A stretch of DNA of 64,000 nt, from assembly GCA_964624235.1 (NCBI GenBank), contig CAZUXY010000011.1:1-64000 (forward strand), read 5' to 3'. A program made the position numbers and the translations under genes. How positions within the stretch are numbered: the first letter of the stretch is position 1; the number at the start of each line of letters is the position of its first letter. Shown here piece by piece: positions 44,131 through 52,371 of this stretch. This stretch comes from CAZUXY01 sp964624235. GTDB taxonomy: Bacteria; Spirochaetota; UBA4802; UBA5368. The notes beneath the pieces are model-generated. The model did no database searches, was not told the DNA's origin, and was given only the letters and a program-made list of their open reading frames with translations.

Positions 44131-44550
44131 ATGAACAATATAATCCGTTTCGGCGTTTCAATAGATGAAAAACTGCTTACCCGTTTTGATGGTTTGATCT
44201 CTGAAAAAGGGTACGTAAACCGCTCCGAAGCGATCAGGGACCTTATTCGCGACATGCTGGTAAGGGAAGAAACGGCAAAACCCGATACCGAAGTCATCGG
44301 TACGCTTACCCTGATATACAGTCATGAAGTTCGGGAAATTTCAGATAGACTGAACGATGTGCAGCATCACAATTACCAGAATATAGTATCTACGGTGCAT
44401 GTCCATCTCGACGAACACAACTGCCTTGAGGTGCTCTTACTCCGCGGCAGTGCGGAGGTGGTCAAAAAAATCGCCGATAACCTCCTTTCGATAAAAAACG
44501 TACGGCACGGCAAGCTGACTGTAACGACTACGGGCACACATCTTCCATGA
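44131..44550 (+). CDS. nikR: Nickel-responsive regulator NikR
   Basis: The 139-residue regulator has an N-terminal ribbon-helix-helix (IIRFGVSIDEKLLTRFD, then RSEAIRDLIRD) and an ACT-type nickel domain. All four nickel ligands are present with the known spacing: H79, H90, H92 (TVHVHLDEH) and C98 (NCLEV). It represses nickel uptake when nickel is bound. No nickel transporter or hydrogenase gene is in the window, so its targets are elsewhere. The ATG at 44131 has AGGGG upstream. Confidence 0.94.
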   Translation: MNNIIRFGVSIDEKLLTRFDGLISEKGYVNRSEAIRDLIRDMLVREETAKPDTEVIGTLTLIYSHEVREISDRLNDVQHHNYQNIVSTVHVHLDEHNCLEVLLLRGSAEVVKKIADNLLSIKNVRHGKLTVTTTGTHLP

Positions 44551-44678
44551 CGCTCCCTGACGAATAATCGTCAAAAAATAAAAGTACTCAAGTATTAATA
44601 GCCCCGCACCGATAAATAGATCAAGGGGAACTATGCCCTTTTTCCGCGGGCATGGTTATACAAGTCTGGAGCAAAGGG

Positions 44679-45683
44679 ATGTGTTCCACCGGAACAACAG
44701 GGATGTTGCAGTCGCTTAAGCCACTGGCGGCCGTGTTAACGGTTCTTTCCCTTTTTTGCGCGCCTCCGGGTGCGGGAATCATCAAGAGGGACGGGATGAT
44801 ACCCCATGACCGAACAGGCAACCAGGAGGATCGGGGAAAAACACTGCGGTTTACCTGGGACCCCGACCCGCGAAGCGAACGGAATAAACCTGTCGAGTAC
44901 AGAGAAAGCGAATCTCATTCATTTAAAGAGAAAAAAGAACAGGAATCTCTGAACGCTGGCAGGTATGGCACCGATGAATCCACGGTTGTGGATCAGAATA
45001 ATATAAACTTACCAGACAGACGCAAGAAACAGAAGAATATCGGTTCGACAAAGAGCATGAGGGAGGGTGATATTAATCAACGCCCCTCAGAACCTCTTGT
45101 CGTAAAGAAATTTCTGCGCTATAAAGTAAAAAGCGGTGATACCCTTTACAGAATTTCGCGTAAATATAATTGCACCCCGGATGAATTATGCCTTCTCAAC
45201 CATCTAAAGAAAACAGATACACTGCTGAAAGGAACAATGCTCAACATACCCCGCGCCGATTTCGTCGTAACACGTGAAAAAAAGCGTGGCGAGAAAGCAC
45301 ACACTGAAACAAAAAACGAACGTCTGAGTTTTTCCTGGCCGGTGAAAAATATACTGCAGGTACGCAGGGACGGCGGCAGCGGCGTTAAACCGATCGGCGT
45401 CGAAATTACCGGCCGGCAGGGGTCATCGGTGGTATCGGCCGCGCAGGGAGTGGTTAAAAAAGTAGGTGAAATGCGCGGTTACGGAAAGTACATCATCATT
45501 TCCCATGCACAGCGTTATATCACCGTGTATGCCAGTGTAAAAGACATCATGGTCTCAGAAGGGGAAAAGGTTTCAAGGGGTTCGATCATCGCCCGCGTCG
45601 ATGCGGACCGCAGAATCATATTCCAGATCGGCCGTTCGGGCAAACCTGTAGATCCACTTCGGCTGCTTCCCGACAGGGGTTGA
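44679..45683 (+). CDS. LysM and degenerate M23 (EnvC/NlpD-like) lipoprotein
   Basis: This product of about 334 residues has a signal sequence ending near VLSLFCAPP (possible lipobox), a charged linker, one LysM domain (YKVKSGDTLYRISRKYNCTPDELC) that binds peptidoglycan, and a C-terminal M23 domain. The zinc motifs are absent: the HxxxD position reads GVEITG and the HxH position reads IIFQIG, so it is probably an amidase activator like NlpD, not an enzyme. The start at 44679 follows GGAGCAAAGGG; starts at 44652 and 44703 are possible. Confidence 0.82.
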   Translation: MCSTGTTGMLQSLKPLAAVLTVLSLFCAPPGAGIIKRDGMIPHDRTGNQEDRGKTLRFTWDPDPRSERNKPVEYRESESHSFKEKKEQESLNAGRYGTDESTVVDQNNINLPDRRKKQKNIGSTKSMREGDINQRPSEPLVVKKFLRYKVKSGDTLYRISRKYNCTPDELCLLNHLKKTDTLLKGTMLNIPRADFVVTREKKRGEKAHTETKNERLSFSWPVKNILQVRRDGGSGVKPIGVEITGRQGSSVVSAAQGVVKKVGEMRGYGKYIIISHAQRYITVYASVKDIMVSEGEKVSRGSIIARVDADRRIIFQIGRSGKPVDPLRLLPDRG

Positions 45684-45720
45684 GACCGTTCTCCGCCCTT
45701 GATTTATTTTTAATTCTTAT

Positions 45721-45831
45721 GGGCACCTCTAAAAATTAGAATTTTCCTGAATACCATTATTAAAAATTCTGATTTTATCCTTGGTATGTGCCCACATGGG
45801 TACAACCAAAATGTAATAATTAGAGGTTCCC
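45721..45831. mobile_element. 111-bp MITE-like element with IS5-type ends
   Basis: The left end is GGGCACCTCTAA and the right end is the inverse of GGGAACCTCTAA, extended by a shared ATTA-rich stretch. Both ends are flanked by TTAT (45717-45720 and 45832-45835), a likely 4-bp target duplication. The inside has no gene but an imperfect hairpin (TTGGTATGTGCCC against GGGTACAACCAA, 45781-45809). The ends recall IS5-family termini. It likely moves with a transposase supplied elsewhere. Confidence 0.65.
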
Positions 45832-45835
45832 TTAT

Positions 45836-46034
45836 ATGATATATCATTGAGTTGCCGGGCGGAAAGCGCTTTGATACGGTTGATATACGTTTACTTGTCG
45901 AGGATTGAACACACAAGAAGTCGGTGCGCCCCTGGTCGGTACAATGAAGTGTAGAATTAACGGGTGCAGAAGATTGAACATCCAGGCTGGCAGGTTTAAA
46001 AAAGCGAGTGTTGGTCAGTAGCCCCGGGGGATCA
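45836..46034. other. Intergenic remainder after the MITE
   Basis: About 200 bases. No full gene was found. A short reading frame with coding-like composition (ELPGGKRFDTVDIRLL, ending VED) lies at about 45849-45908 and has no start codon upstream except inside the element; it may be a remnant of a disrupted gene. Confidence 0.35.
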
Positions 46035-46752
46035 CTATTTAAAAAAACCTTTTGAACGCAGAATACATATCACCGACTGGGAAATTTCCACAGGGCTGAC
46101 GCGCGCGATATTGAAGGTAATATCATACATGGCCGGATTTCTTGCATCAAATTTAACGTACTGTGTCAGGAAATCATGCCGTTCCTGGTCCNNNNNNNNN
46201 NATCTTTTCGGCTTCCAGCCGGTTCCTGATTTTGTTCAGCTCCATTATTTTCTGAATACGGTAATTAAGCGGTGCCACCAGTTTCAGGTGGATTCCGTAT
46301 TTCAAGGACCTGGTTATCTCAACACCCGCGCGACCGATTATGATCGCCCTGCCGTGAATCGAGAGACTGCGTATGGTTCTTACCAGTTTCTGATAGACGC
46401 TGACCTGCGGGGGATAGCCCGTCAGTACCGATCTCCAGAATTCATTTATCTCCTCACGCCGTCTGGTATCTATGGTTTCGATGAGCATCTGGGAGACTTT
46501 ATGATCCTCTTCAATTTTTTTCAAAAGGTCACGGTCGTAATACCGCCAGACATCGGTGTTCTCGTAGTTGTTGAGTTCATCTTCGAGTACACATGCCGTT
46601 TCAGTTGCGTTGCATCCATATTCCCGTGAAATCGTCAGGAAGGGACGAGGCACTTCCGTCCTGGTCTCCAGCACCTTCAGCGATTGTTCCCAAAGTCTGA
46701 CCTGCTTCTGAATGCTTTTTTCAAGGGTGGAACTTTTGAAATAACTGGCCAT
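46035..46752 (-). CDS. Cytidylate kinase-like protein, split by an assembly gap
   Basis: The N-terminal part has FLTISREYGCNATE, the P-loop variant of the cytidylate-kinase-like family, then YYDRDLLKKI and GRAIIIGRAGVEI. The 10 N at 46192-46201 interrupt it. Beyond the gap, the frame shifted by one gives DQERHDFLTQYVKFDARNP, then YDITFNIARVS and a stop at 46035, the normal family C-terminus. So the gene is intact and the early stop after the N run is an artefact of an arbitrary gap length. Substrate and function are unknown. Confidence 0.78.
46192..46201. other. Assembly gap (10 N)
   Basis: Ten undetermined bases inside the kinase-like gene. Frame analysis on either side shows the true length is not 10 (the downstream frame is displaced by one). 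Confidence 0.99.
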
Positions 46753-47034
46753 GGCGCAACTCCTCAGTAGGATAGTTTCTGTTAAAGGCCGGTGGGACAG
46801 TGATGAGTATTATTATCACTTATCGTGTTTTACCAATTTAAGGGTTTCACACCAGTCAAACACAGCGCTTTATAACCAAACAAGGTACATTGTTAATGTG
46901 TGGGTGTAATCCCTCTAAGGATGGGTCAATAGTGTTGACTGCGCTCCATAAATCAATTATTTTCTCCTGCCGGAGTTTTAAAAATACGCGAATGGAACGG
47001 GTATTGCATTTGATACAGCAGGCGGGTTCGTCCG

Positions 47035-48171
47035 TCAGATGAAATTTTTAAGCAGTTCCCCGACGGCTGCGTCGATAGAAGTAAAGCGAAGCTTCAGGTT
47101 GTTTTTAATCGCTTCCACTTCGGCGCTGGCGTGAAAATCCGACAGATAACGGAAATGCCCCAGCCGCCTTCCTACAATGAAACTCTCACGGTCCTCTGTG
47201 CTCAATGAAAGATAGCGGTCAATTGTTTCAAGCATCACGCCTTTATCATCGGGAAGCACACCCTCAACATCCTCGACAAGGTTCATCATGTGATCACTCT
47301 GTAACGTACTCGTGATACCCTCGAGGTTTTCAATAAAAAGCCTGATCTCCAGCATTTTTTCATCTTCGGTAAGGGGTGTCCATGAGCCTGATTCCATCAG
47401 AATATAGAGCGGCGAGCCCGGCAGCGGGACCGTGCTTCGGAGCCGGATAAAAGTCGGATCGATGCTGTTCATTACCCGTGCGGTTTCAATGGCGTTATCC
47501 CTGCTGTATTCCCTTCCGCCCAGCCCGGGCATGAAATACTCCGATAGATCGAACCCGGCCTGAACCGCTTTACGCCCCGCATCGATCTGTTCCGCGGCGG
47601 TTACCCCTTTCTTGATGAGATCCAGGACTGTATCACACCCCGATTCCATACCGATATGGAGCCTGCTGAGTCCCGCGTTTTTCAGTTTGCGCAGTTCTTC
47701 AATGTCTTTTTTGCTGACCGTTTTGGCCCTGGCATAGGAGGTGATCCTTTCAAGGGTGGGGAATTTTGTTTTGAAATAGACCAGTATTTCACAAAGCTCG
47801 TCGGTGGCAAGAACCAGGGAATTGGCGTCCTGTATGAAGGCCGTTTTCAGGCCATAATGGATCCAGAAGGCCATCTGCCTCAGATAATAATCCGGCCCCA
47901 GGTCCTGGGAGCGGGCTTTTACTACCACCTCGTCGGACATGGAGCCCCCCAGTCCCAGGTCTTCCGATGCGTTGATCAGACCATCTGCCAGTGCACGCAT
48001 TGCATCTATGTCCTTTTTGACTTCATCTACGCTGCGGCGCGAGAATTTCCTGTCTTTATAGGTCATGCAGAAACCGCACTGGTTCCAGGGACAGTTCCTG
48101 GTGACCCTCAGGAGTATACTGAAAGCCTCACTCGGCGGGCGGATGGGGCCCAGTTCAAATTCATGATTCAT
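47035..48171 (-). CDS. Radical SAM protein with CX4CX2C motif
   Basis: The 378-residue radical SAM protein begins RPPSEAFSILLRVTRNCPWNQCGFC split as RVTRNCPWNQCGFC. Its cluster cysteines C27, C32 and C35 have spacing CX4CX2C instead of the usual CX3CX2C. The barrel continues with RLHIGMESGCDTVLDLIKKG, typical of the superfamily. Close relatives in anaerobes are uncharacterised. It is monocistronic, with a 282-base gap to the kinase gene. Confidence 0.88.
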   Translation of the reverse strand: MNHEFELGPIRPPSEAFSILLRVTRNCPWNQCGFCMTYKDRKFSRRSVDEVKKDIDAMRALADGLINASEDLGLGGSMSDEVVVKARSQDLGPDYYLRQMAFWIHYGLKTAFIQDANSLVLATDELCEILVYFKTKFPTLERITSYARAKTVSKKDIEELRKLKNAGLSRLHIGMESGCDTVLDLIKKGVTAAEQIDAGRKAVQAGFDLSEYFMPGLGGREYSRDNAIETARVMNSIDPTFIRLRSTVPLPGSPLYILMESGSWTPLTEDEKMLEIRLFIENLEGITSTLQSDHMMNLVEDVEGVLPDDKGVMLETIDRYLSLSTEDRESFIVGRRLGHFRYLSDFHASAEVEAIKNNLKLRFTSIDAAVGELLKNFI

Positions 48172-48403
48172 AACTCTTACACCTTCCCCGGACTATCTCA
48201 CCAGATGGGAGTTTATGCCGCTCCCTTACAAGTATTTTTTAAAACTATTCGTTACAAAACATACCGCGTTCAGTCGTTTTTGCTGTGATGCATGTGTATG
48301 GTAGGGTCATGAAACCGGCAGCAATATTCAGGGAAAATTGATTTGACACATACGCCCTGCGACAGGGTAATTATCTTCTGAAATTTTTTTAAGGAACAAA
48401 CAG

Positions 48404-49891
48404 ATGAGCGAGGAACTATCCGATCTGATCCAGCAGAGGATCGAAAAACTGAAGGACCTGAAAAGCAGGGGCATCAATCCCTATCCCATACGCTACAACC
48501 GCGACAGCCTTGCTGAAGAGATAAAACATAGCTATACCGATGGTATGGAACGTCAGGTTGCGATTGCCGGCCGAATCAGGTCCAAAAGAGTGATGGGGAA
48601 AGCTTCCTTTGCCCATGTTGAGGACGGAAGCGGCAGCATCCAGGTCTATGCCCGCAAGGACGAAATCGGCGACGAGCTATACGAGATATTCAAGATGCTC
48701 GACCTGGGGGATATAATCGGCGTTTCAGGGCATGTTTTCCGCACCAAACAGGGCGAAATCAGCATCCACATGAAGGCATTCACCCTTCTTTCCAAATGCA
48801 TACGTCCCCTGCCGGTGGTGAAGGAGAAGGACGGTCAGCTTTTTGATGAGTTTTCCGACCGGGAAATGCGCTACCGCCAGCGGTACGTGGATCTGATAGT
48901 AAACCAGAAAAGCCGTAAGGATTTCATGCTGAGAAGCAGGTTGATAAACGGCATACGCGACTACCTTACGCGGCGCGGATACCTGGAAGTTGAAACCCCC
49001 ATGATGCAGTCCATACCGGGGGGCGCGGCGGCAAGGCCCTTTGTGACCCATCATAACGCGCTCGACATTGAACTGTATCTGCGCATCGCGCCCGAGCTGT
49101 ATCTGAAACGATTGCTGGTGGGAGGGCTTGAAAAGGTCTTTGAAATCAACCGCAATTTCCGCAACGAGGGAATCTCCACCCGCCACAATCCCGAGTTTAC
49201 CATGCTGGAACTCTACGAGGCCTATGCCGACTACCATACCATGATGCACATCGCCGAAGACATGATCTCCACTCTGGCAAAAGAGCTTTTGGGCGCCGCC
49301 GTGATCGAATACCAGGGGGATAAAATCGACCTTACCCCTCCGTGGAAACGTCTGACCTTTGTGGAGGCGATTAAACATTATACCGGTATCGACTTCACCG
49401 GCATTTCCACCGTTGATGACGCAAAAAAAGCCGCGTCTTCGATCGGCGTGGGCGTTAGCGATGAGATGGGACTGTGGGACATAGCAGGTGAGATTTTCGA
49501 GGAGAAGGTGGAGCCTGAACTGGTGCAGCCGGTGTTCATCATGGATTATCCCAAGGCGCTCTCGCCCCTCTCCAAGTCACGGGAAGACAATCCCGATTTC
49601 GTTGAGCGGTTTGAACCCTATATCGCCGCGCGTGAGATCGGAAACGCCTTCAGCGAACTGAACGATCCTTTCGACCAGCGCGAGCGTTTCGAAGAGCAGG
49701 TGCGTCGGCGTGAAGCGGGTGACGACGAGGCCCAGATGATGGACATGGATTATCTGACCGCCCTTGAGTACGGAATGCCGCCCGCCGGCGGTATGGGTAT
49801 AGGAATCGACCGGCTGGTGATGCTCTTTATCGATACTCCGTCGATCAAGGATACCATACTGTTTCCTCTTTTGCGTCCTGAAAAAGGATAA
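48404..49891 (+). CDS. lysS: Lysine--tRNA ligase, class II
   Basis: The 495-residue enzyme charges tRNA-Lys. It has the N-terminal OB-fold anticodon domain (VAIAGRIRSKRVMGKASFAHVED) and the class II catalytic motifs: motif 2 NFRNEGISTRHNPEFTMLE and motif 3 GGMGIGIDRLVML. AAGGAA precedes the ATG. It lies 6 bases before the DedA/YqaA-like gene. Confidence 0.96.
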   Translation: MSEELSDLIQQRIEKLKDLKSRGINPYPIRYNRDSLAEEIKHSYTDGMERQVAIAGRIRSKRVMGKASFAHVEDGSGSIQVYARKDEIGDELYEIFKMLDLGDIIGVSGHVFRTKQGEISIHMKAFTLLSKCIRPLPVVKEKDGQLFDEFSDREMRYRQRYVDLIVNQKSRKDFMLRSRLINGIRDYLTRRGYLEVETPMMQSIPGGAAARPFVTHHNALDIELYLRIAPELYLKRLLVGGLEKVFEINRNFRNEGISTRHNPEFTMLELYEAYADYHTMMHIAEDMISTLAKELLGAAVIEYQGDKIDLTPPWKRLTFVEAIKHYTGIDFTGISTVDDAKKAASSIGVGVSDEMGLWDIAGEIFEEKVEPELVQPVFIMDYPKALSPLSKSREDNPDFVERFEPYIAAREIGNAFSELNDPFDQRERFEEQVRRREAGDDEAQMMDMDYLTALEYGMPPAGGMGIGIDRLVMLFIDTPSIKDTILFPLLRPEKG

Positions 49892-49897
49892 ATACGC

Positions 49898-50542
49898 ATG
49901 GGCCTGAAATACAGCCGTGAAAAATACGGTTTAAACGTTCACCGTTACCTCTATGACTGGGTGCTCTCATGGGCGTTCACACCCTTTGGCGGCATAGCGC
50001 TTTTTATTCTGGCTTTCGCCGAGTCGTCGTTTTTCCCCATACCACCCGACGTATTGCTCATTGCCCTGGTGCTTTCGGTCCGGGAGAAAGCGTGGCGATA
50101 CGCCCTTACCTGCTCCACAGCATCGATATTCGGAGGCGTGCTCGGTTATTTTATCGGATACGCTTTGTGGTACACTCACGGCGGTTTTTCATCCATCGCA
50201 CTGTTTTTCTTCGACTTTATACCGGGGTTTACCATTGAATCGTTCAGAAACATCGCCGCGCTGTACGAGCGGTATTCCTTCTGGATCGTATTCACCGCGG
50301 GTTTTACGCCGCTTCCTTACAAGGTTATAACGATTACCGCCGGCGTAGCTCAAATAAATTTTCCCATGTTTTTCATCGCCTCCACAATCAGCCGCTCACT
50401 GCGATTTTTTCTTGTGGCCGGGCTGATCTGGCGTTTCGGTCCTCCCATCAGGGATTTCATAGAAAAAAGGTTCAATCTTTTGGCCGTTATCTTCACCGTT
50501 CTGCTGATTGGAGGATTCGTACTGATAAAATACGCGCTTTGA
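49898..50542 (+). CDS. YqaA/DedA-family membrane protein
   Basis: The 214-residue membrane protein has about five helices and the SNARE-associated/VTT-domain signature (FAESSFFPIPPDVLLIALVL at the start and FTPLPYKVITITAGVAQI in the middle). The family includes DedA flippase-like proteins involved in lipid carrier recycling. AAAGGATAAATACGC precedes the ATG. Likely cotranscribed with lysS. Confidence 0.85.
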   Translation: MGLKYSREKYGLNVHRYLYDWVLSWAFTPFGGIALFILAFAESSFFPIPPDVLLIALVLSVREKAWRYALTCSTASIFGGVLGYFIGYALWYTHGGFSSIALFFFDFIPGFTIESFRNIAALYERYSFWIVFTAGFTPLPYKVITITAGVAQINFPMFFIASTISRSLRFFLVAGLIWRFGPPIRDFIEKRFNLLAVIFTVLLIGGFVLIKYAL

Positions 50543-50643
50543 CCGGGAGGCGGCAATTATATTGTTCGTAACATAATATATTGTTATCATACAATTCTTG
50601 TTCATTTTTAACTATTTTTTTATGGTTTCTCAATGTAAAGAAG

Positions 50644-50672
50644 TTGACGATCACGCTTTTTATGACTAAATT
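50644..50672 (+). promoter_or_regulatory. Candidate promoter before the alpha/beta hydrolase
   Basis: TTGACG (50644-50649) and TAAATT (50667-50672) with 17-base spacing in an AT-rich, gene-free stretch (50543-50823). Confidence 0.35.
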
Positions 50673-50823
50673 TCATCATTCTCGCTTTATATCAGATAAC
50701 GTAATTATTGGTAATACTCCTTTTATTCGATCTCCTCACATGTGCAGTGCGAGAGGTCGTTGATCCAGTAATTTATTTTTTTTAAAAGGGTTGATAGAAC
50801 ATACTTATACGTGAGGTTTTGTA

Positions 50824-51687
50824 ATGGAGCCATCTAATAAACCCTATGCATCCACCCTTCCTCAACAGTATACCGAAGGGGAAGAACAGCGTTTTATTTC
50901 TATCAGGGGCATTGATCTTTCCTACAAGGTCAGCGGTTACGGCCCGCCGCTGGTTTTTCATCACGGCTGGATAGGTAACGAGGATACCTTCGCCATGTGC
51001 CATCAGGCGTTCGCTCGGTACTTTACGGTATACCGTCCGGCATGGCCGGGTTACGGCAACAGCAGTCCTATGAAGAGATTTACTATTGAAGACTTCGCGG
51101 AGTTGTCGAACCAGTTCATCAACCGGCTTGGGCTGAAAAACCCCGTCATGGTAGGGAACTGCCTGGGTGGGAATGTGGCGATGGAACTGGCGCGTTTATA
51201 TCCGCGTCTTCTTTCCCGTCTTATTCTGGTCGAGGTGTACGCTTTTTTCCCCGAGGTGTATCGATTGCTGTTGATGCCGGGACTAAACAGGCTGCTTTAC
51301 AGTATACTCTTTAAAACCCGTACGGGATTCGATTTAATGAATTCATACCTGCCGTTGCAACAGCCAAACGGCAATAACGGATGGGAGTATACCTGGGAAG
51401 GATTTTTGCGCACGCATGTCGGCAGCGCCCTTAAATTCCTCAGGGCCATATACGTTTATTCCAAAAGCACCTTCGGCAGGTATCTGGAAAATTACCGTTC
51501 GAATCAACCGGTAATTTATGTTTCCGGCGGGAAAACCTTCGGTCCCGCCGCTGAATTCGGCAAAAACGTCGATACGCTTTTTCACGAGATTTCAGTCGTC
51601 GAGATTCCTGAAAGCATGCACAACCCCGTGGTGGAGAAGCCGGAACTTTTCAATGAAAGGGTGCTGAACGCGCTTGGATATTCCTGA
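50824..51687 (+). CDS. Alpha/beta hydrolase with cysteine nucleophile elbow
   Basis: A 287-residue alpha/beta-hydrolase fold protein. It has an oxyanion-type HHGWIGNEDT after strand 3 and a nucleophile elbow VGNCLGGNVA in which C113 takes the place of serine. Late elements are PVIYVSGGKTFGPAAEF and a C-terminal histidine in ESMHNPVV. Cysteine at this position occurs in PHA synthase and dienelactone hydrolase. Substrate unknown. It stands alone, behind its own leader. Confidence 0.82.
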   Translation: MEPSNKPYASTLPQQYTEGEEQRFISIRGIDLSYKVSGYGPPLVFHHGWIGNEDTFAMCHQAFARYFTVYRPAWPGYGNSSPMKRFTIEDFAELSNQFINRLGLKNPVMVGNCLGGNVAMELARLYPRLLSRLILVEVYAFFPEVYRLLLMPGLNRLLYSILFKTRTGFDLMNSYLPLQQPNGNNGWEYTWEGFLRTHVGSALKFLRAIYVYSKSTFGRYLENYRSNQPVIYVSGGKTFGPAAEFGKNVDTLFHEISVVEIPESMHNPVVEKPELFNERVLNALGYS

Positions 51688-52009
51688 AAATGCCTTATCT
51701 TTTCTTCTGTTTAAACGAAATACGAGCTCATGCCCTGGGGCTGCCATACAGGTCGTGTGCATAAAACCATCGGCGATTTCGGTGAAATGAGACGAAACGC
51801 TGGCAGCGACATGCTCGACACTTTTGCGGCCCCTTTCGGCGGGGATGCCGCTGAAGTGGTACACGGTTTCGCAATCTCCGATTTCAACTCCCTTCCTGAC
51901 AACAGGTAGCAAAGCTTTCATTGACTTTCACACAGAAATAGAGTACAGGTAAGCCAGTTGAAGGAGTACCGCAATAAATCGGCACCCCATATCGAGTGGA
52001 GGGCATTCC
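51688..52009 (+). other. Intergenic region with a possible 59-residue gene
   Basis: No strong gene. The frame from the ATG at 51730 to the stop at 51909 encodes 59 residues (beginning MPWGCHTGRVHKTIGDFGE, later FAAPFGGDAAEV) with GC-rich, coding-like composition, but the ribosome site is weak and no family is recognised. It may be a small gene or a decayed fragment. Confidence 0.3.
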
Positions 52010-52360
52010 ATGGTCATCAACAGTCTGGCTTCGGTTCCCAAAATCCCCGTTTCAATGGAAGGCGCGGAAAAAACGCATAAACAGGTACCCCTCTCCAAAA
52101 ATGACGGCGCTCCTCTGTTTTCTTTCAGGGTTTTCACGCTGGAACCGGGGGGCAACACCCCTTACCATGATCACCCCTTCGAACATCTGAATTATATTAT
52201 CCGGGGTGAAGGCGTCGCCGTCGACCGGGAGGGGAACAAGCACCCGGTAAAGGAGGGGGATTTTATCATGGTCCTCCCGGGGGAAATACATCAGTACCGC
52301 AACGAAGCATTAAAGGGCGATTTTATTTTTATCTGCGCCGTCCCGAAAGAATATGAATAA
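52010..52360 (+). CDS. Cupin-domain protein
   Basis: The 116-residue protein is a single cupin_2 beta-barrel: motif 1 TPYHDHPFEHLNYIIRGEG with the metal-binding histidines and glutamate-like positions, motif 2 GDFIMVLPGEIHQYRN. Small cupins act as metal-dependent enzymes or ligand sensors; the role here is unknown. GGAGGGCATTCC precedes the ATG. The gene lies 11 bases before the cysteine desulfidase gene, in one operon. Confidence 0.88.
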   Translation: MVINSLASVPKIPVSMEGAEKTHKQVPLSKNDGAPLFSFRVFTLEPGGNTPYHDHPFEHLNYIIRGEGVAVDREGNKHPVKEGDFIMVLPGEIHQYRNEALKGDFIFICAVPKEYE

Positions 52361-52371
52361 GGAGTTACTGT

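Noticed and set aside
44556..44585. TGACGA/TCGTCA hairpin followed by an A-run after nikR
   Set aside because: The run is A on the transcribed plus strand, so it is not an intrinsic terminator for nikR, and on the minus strand the T-run precedes the stem.
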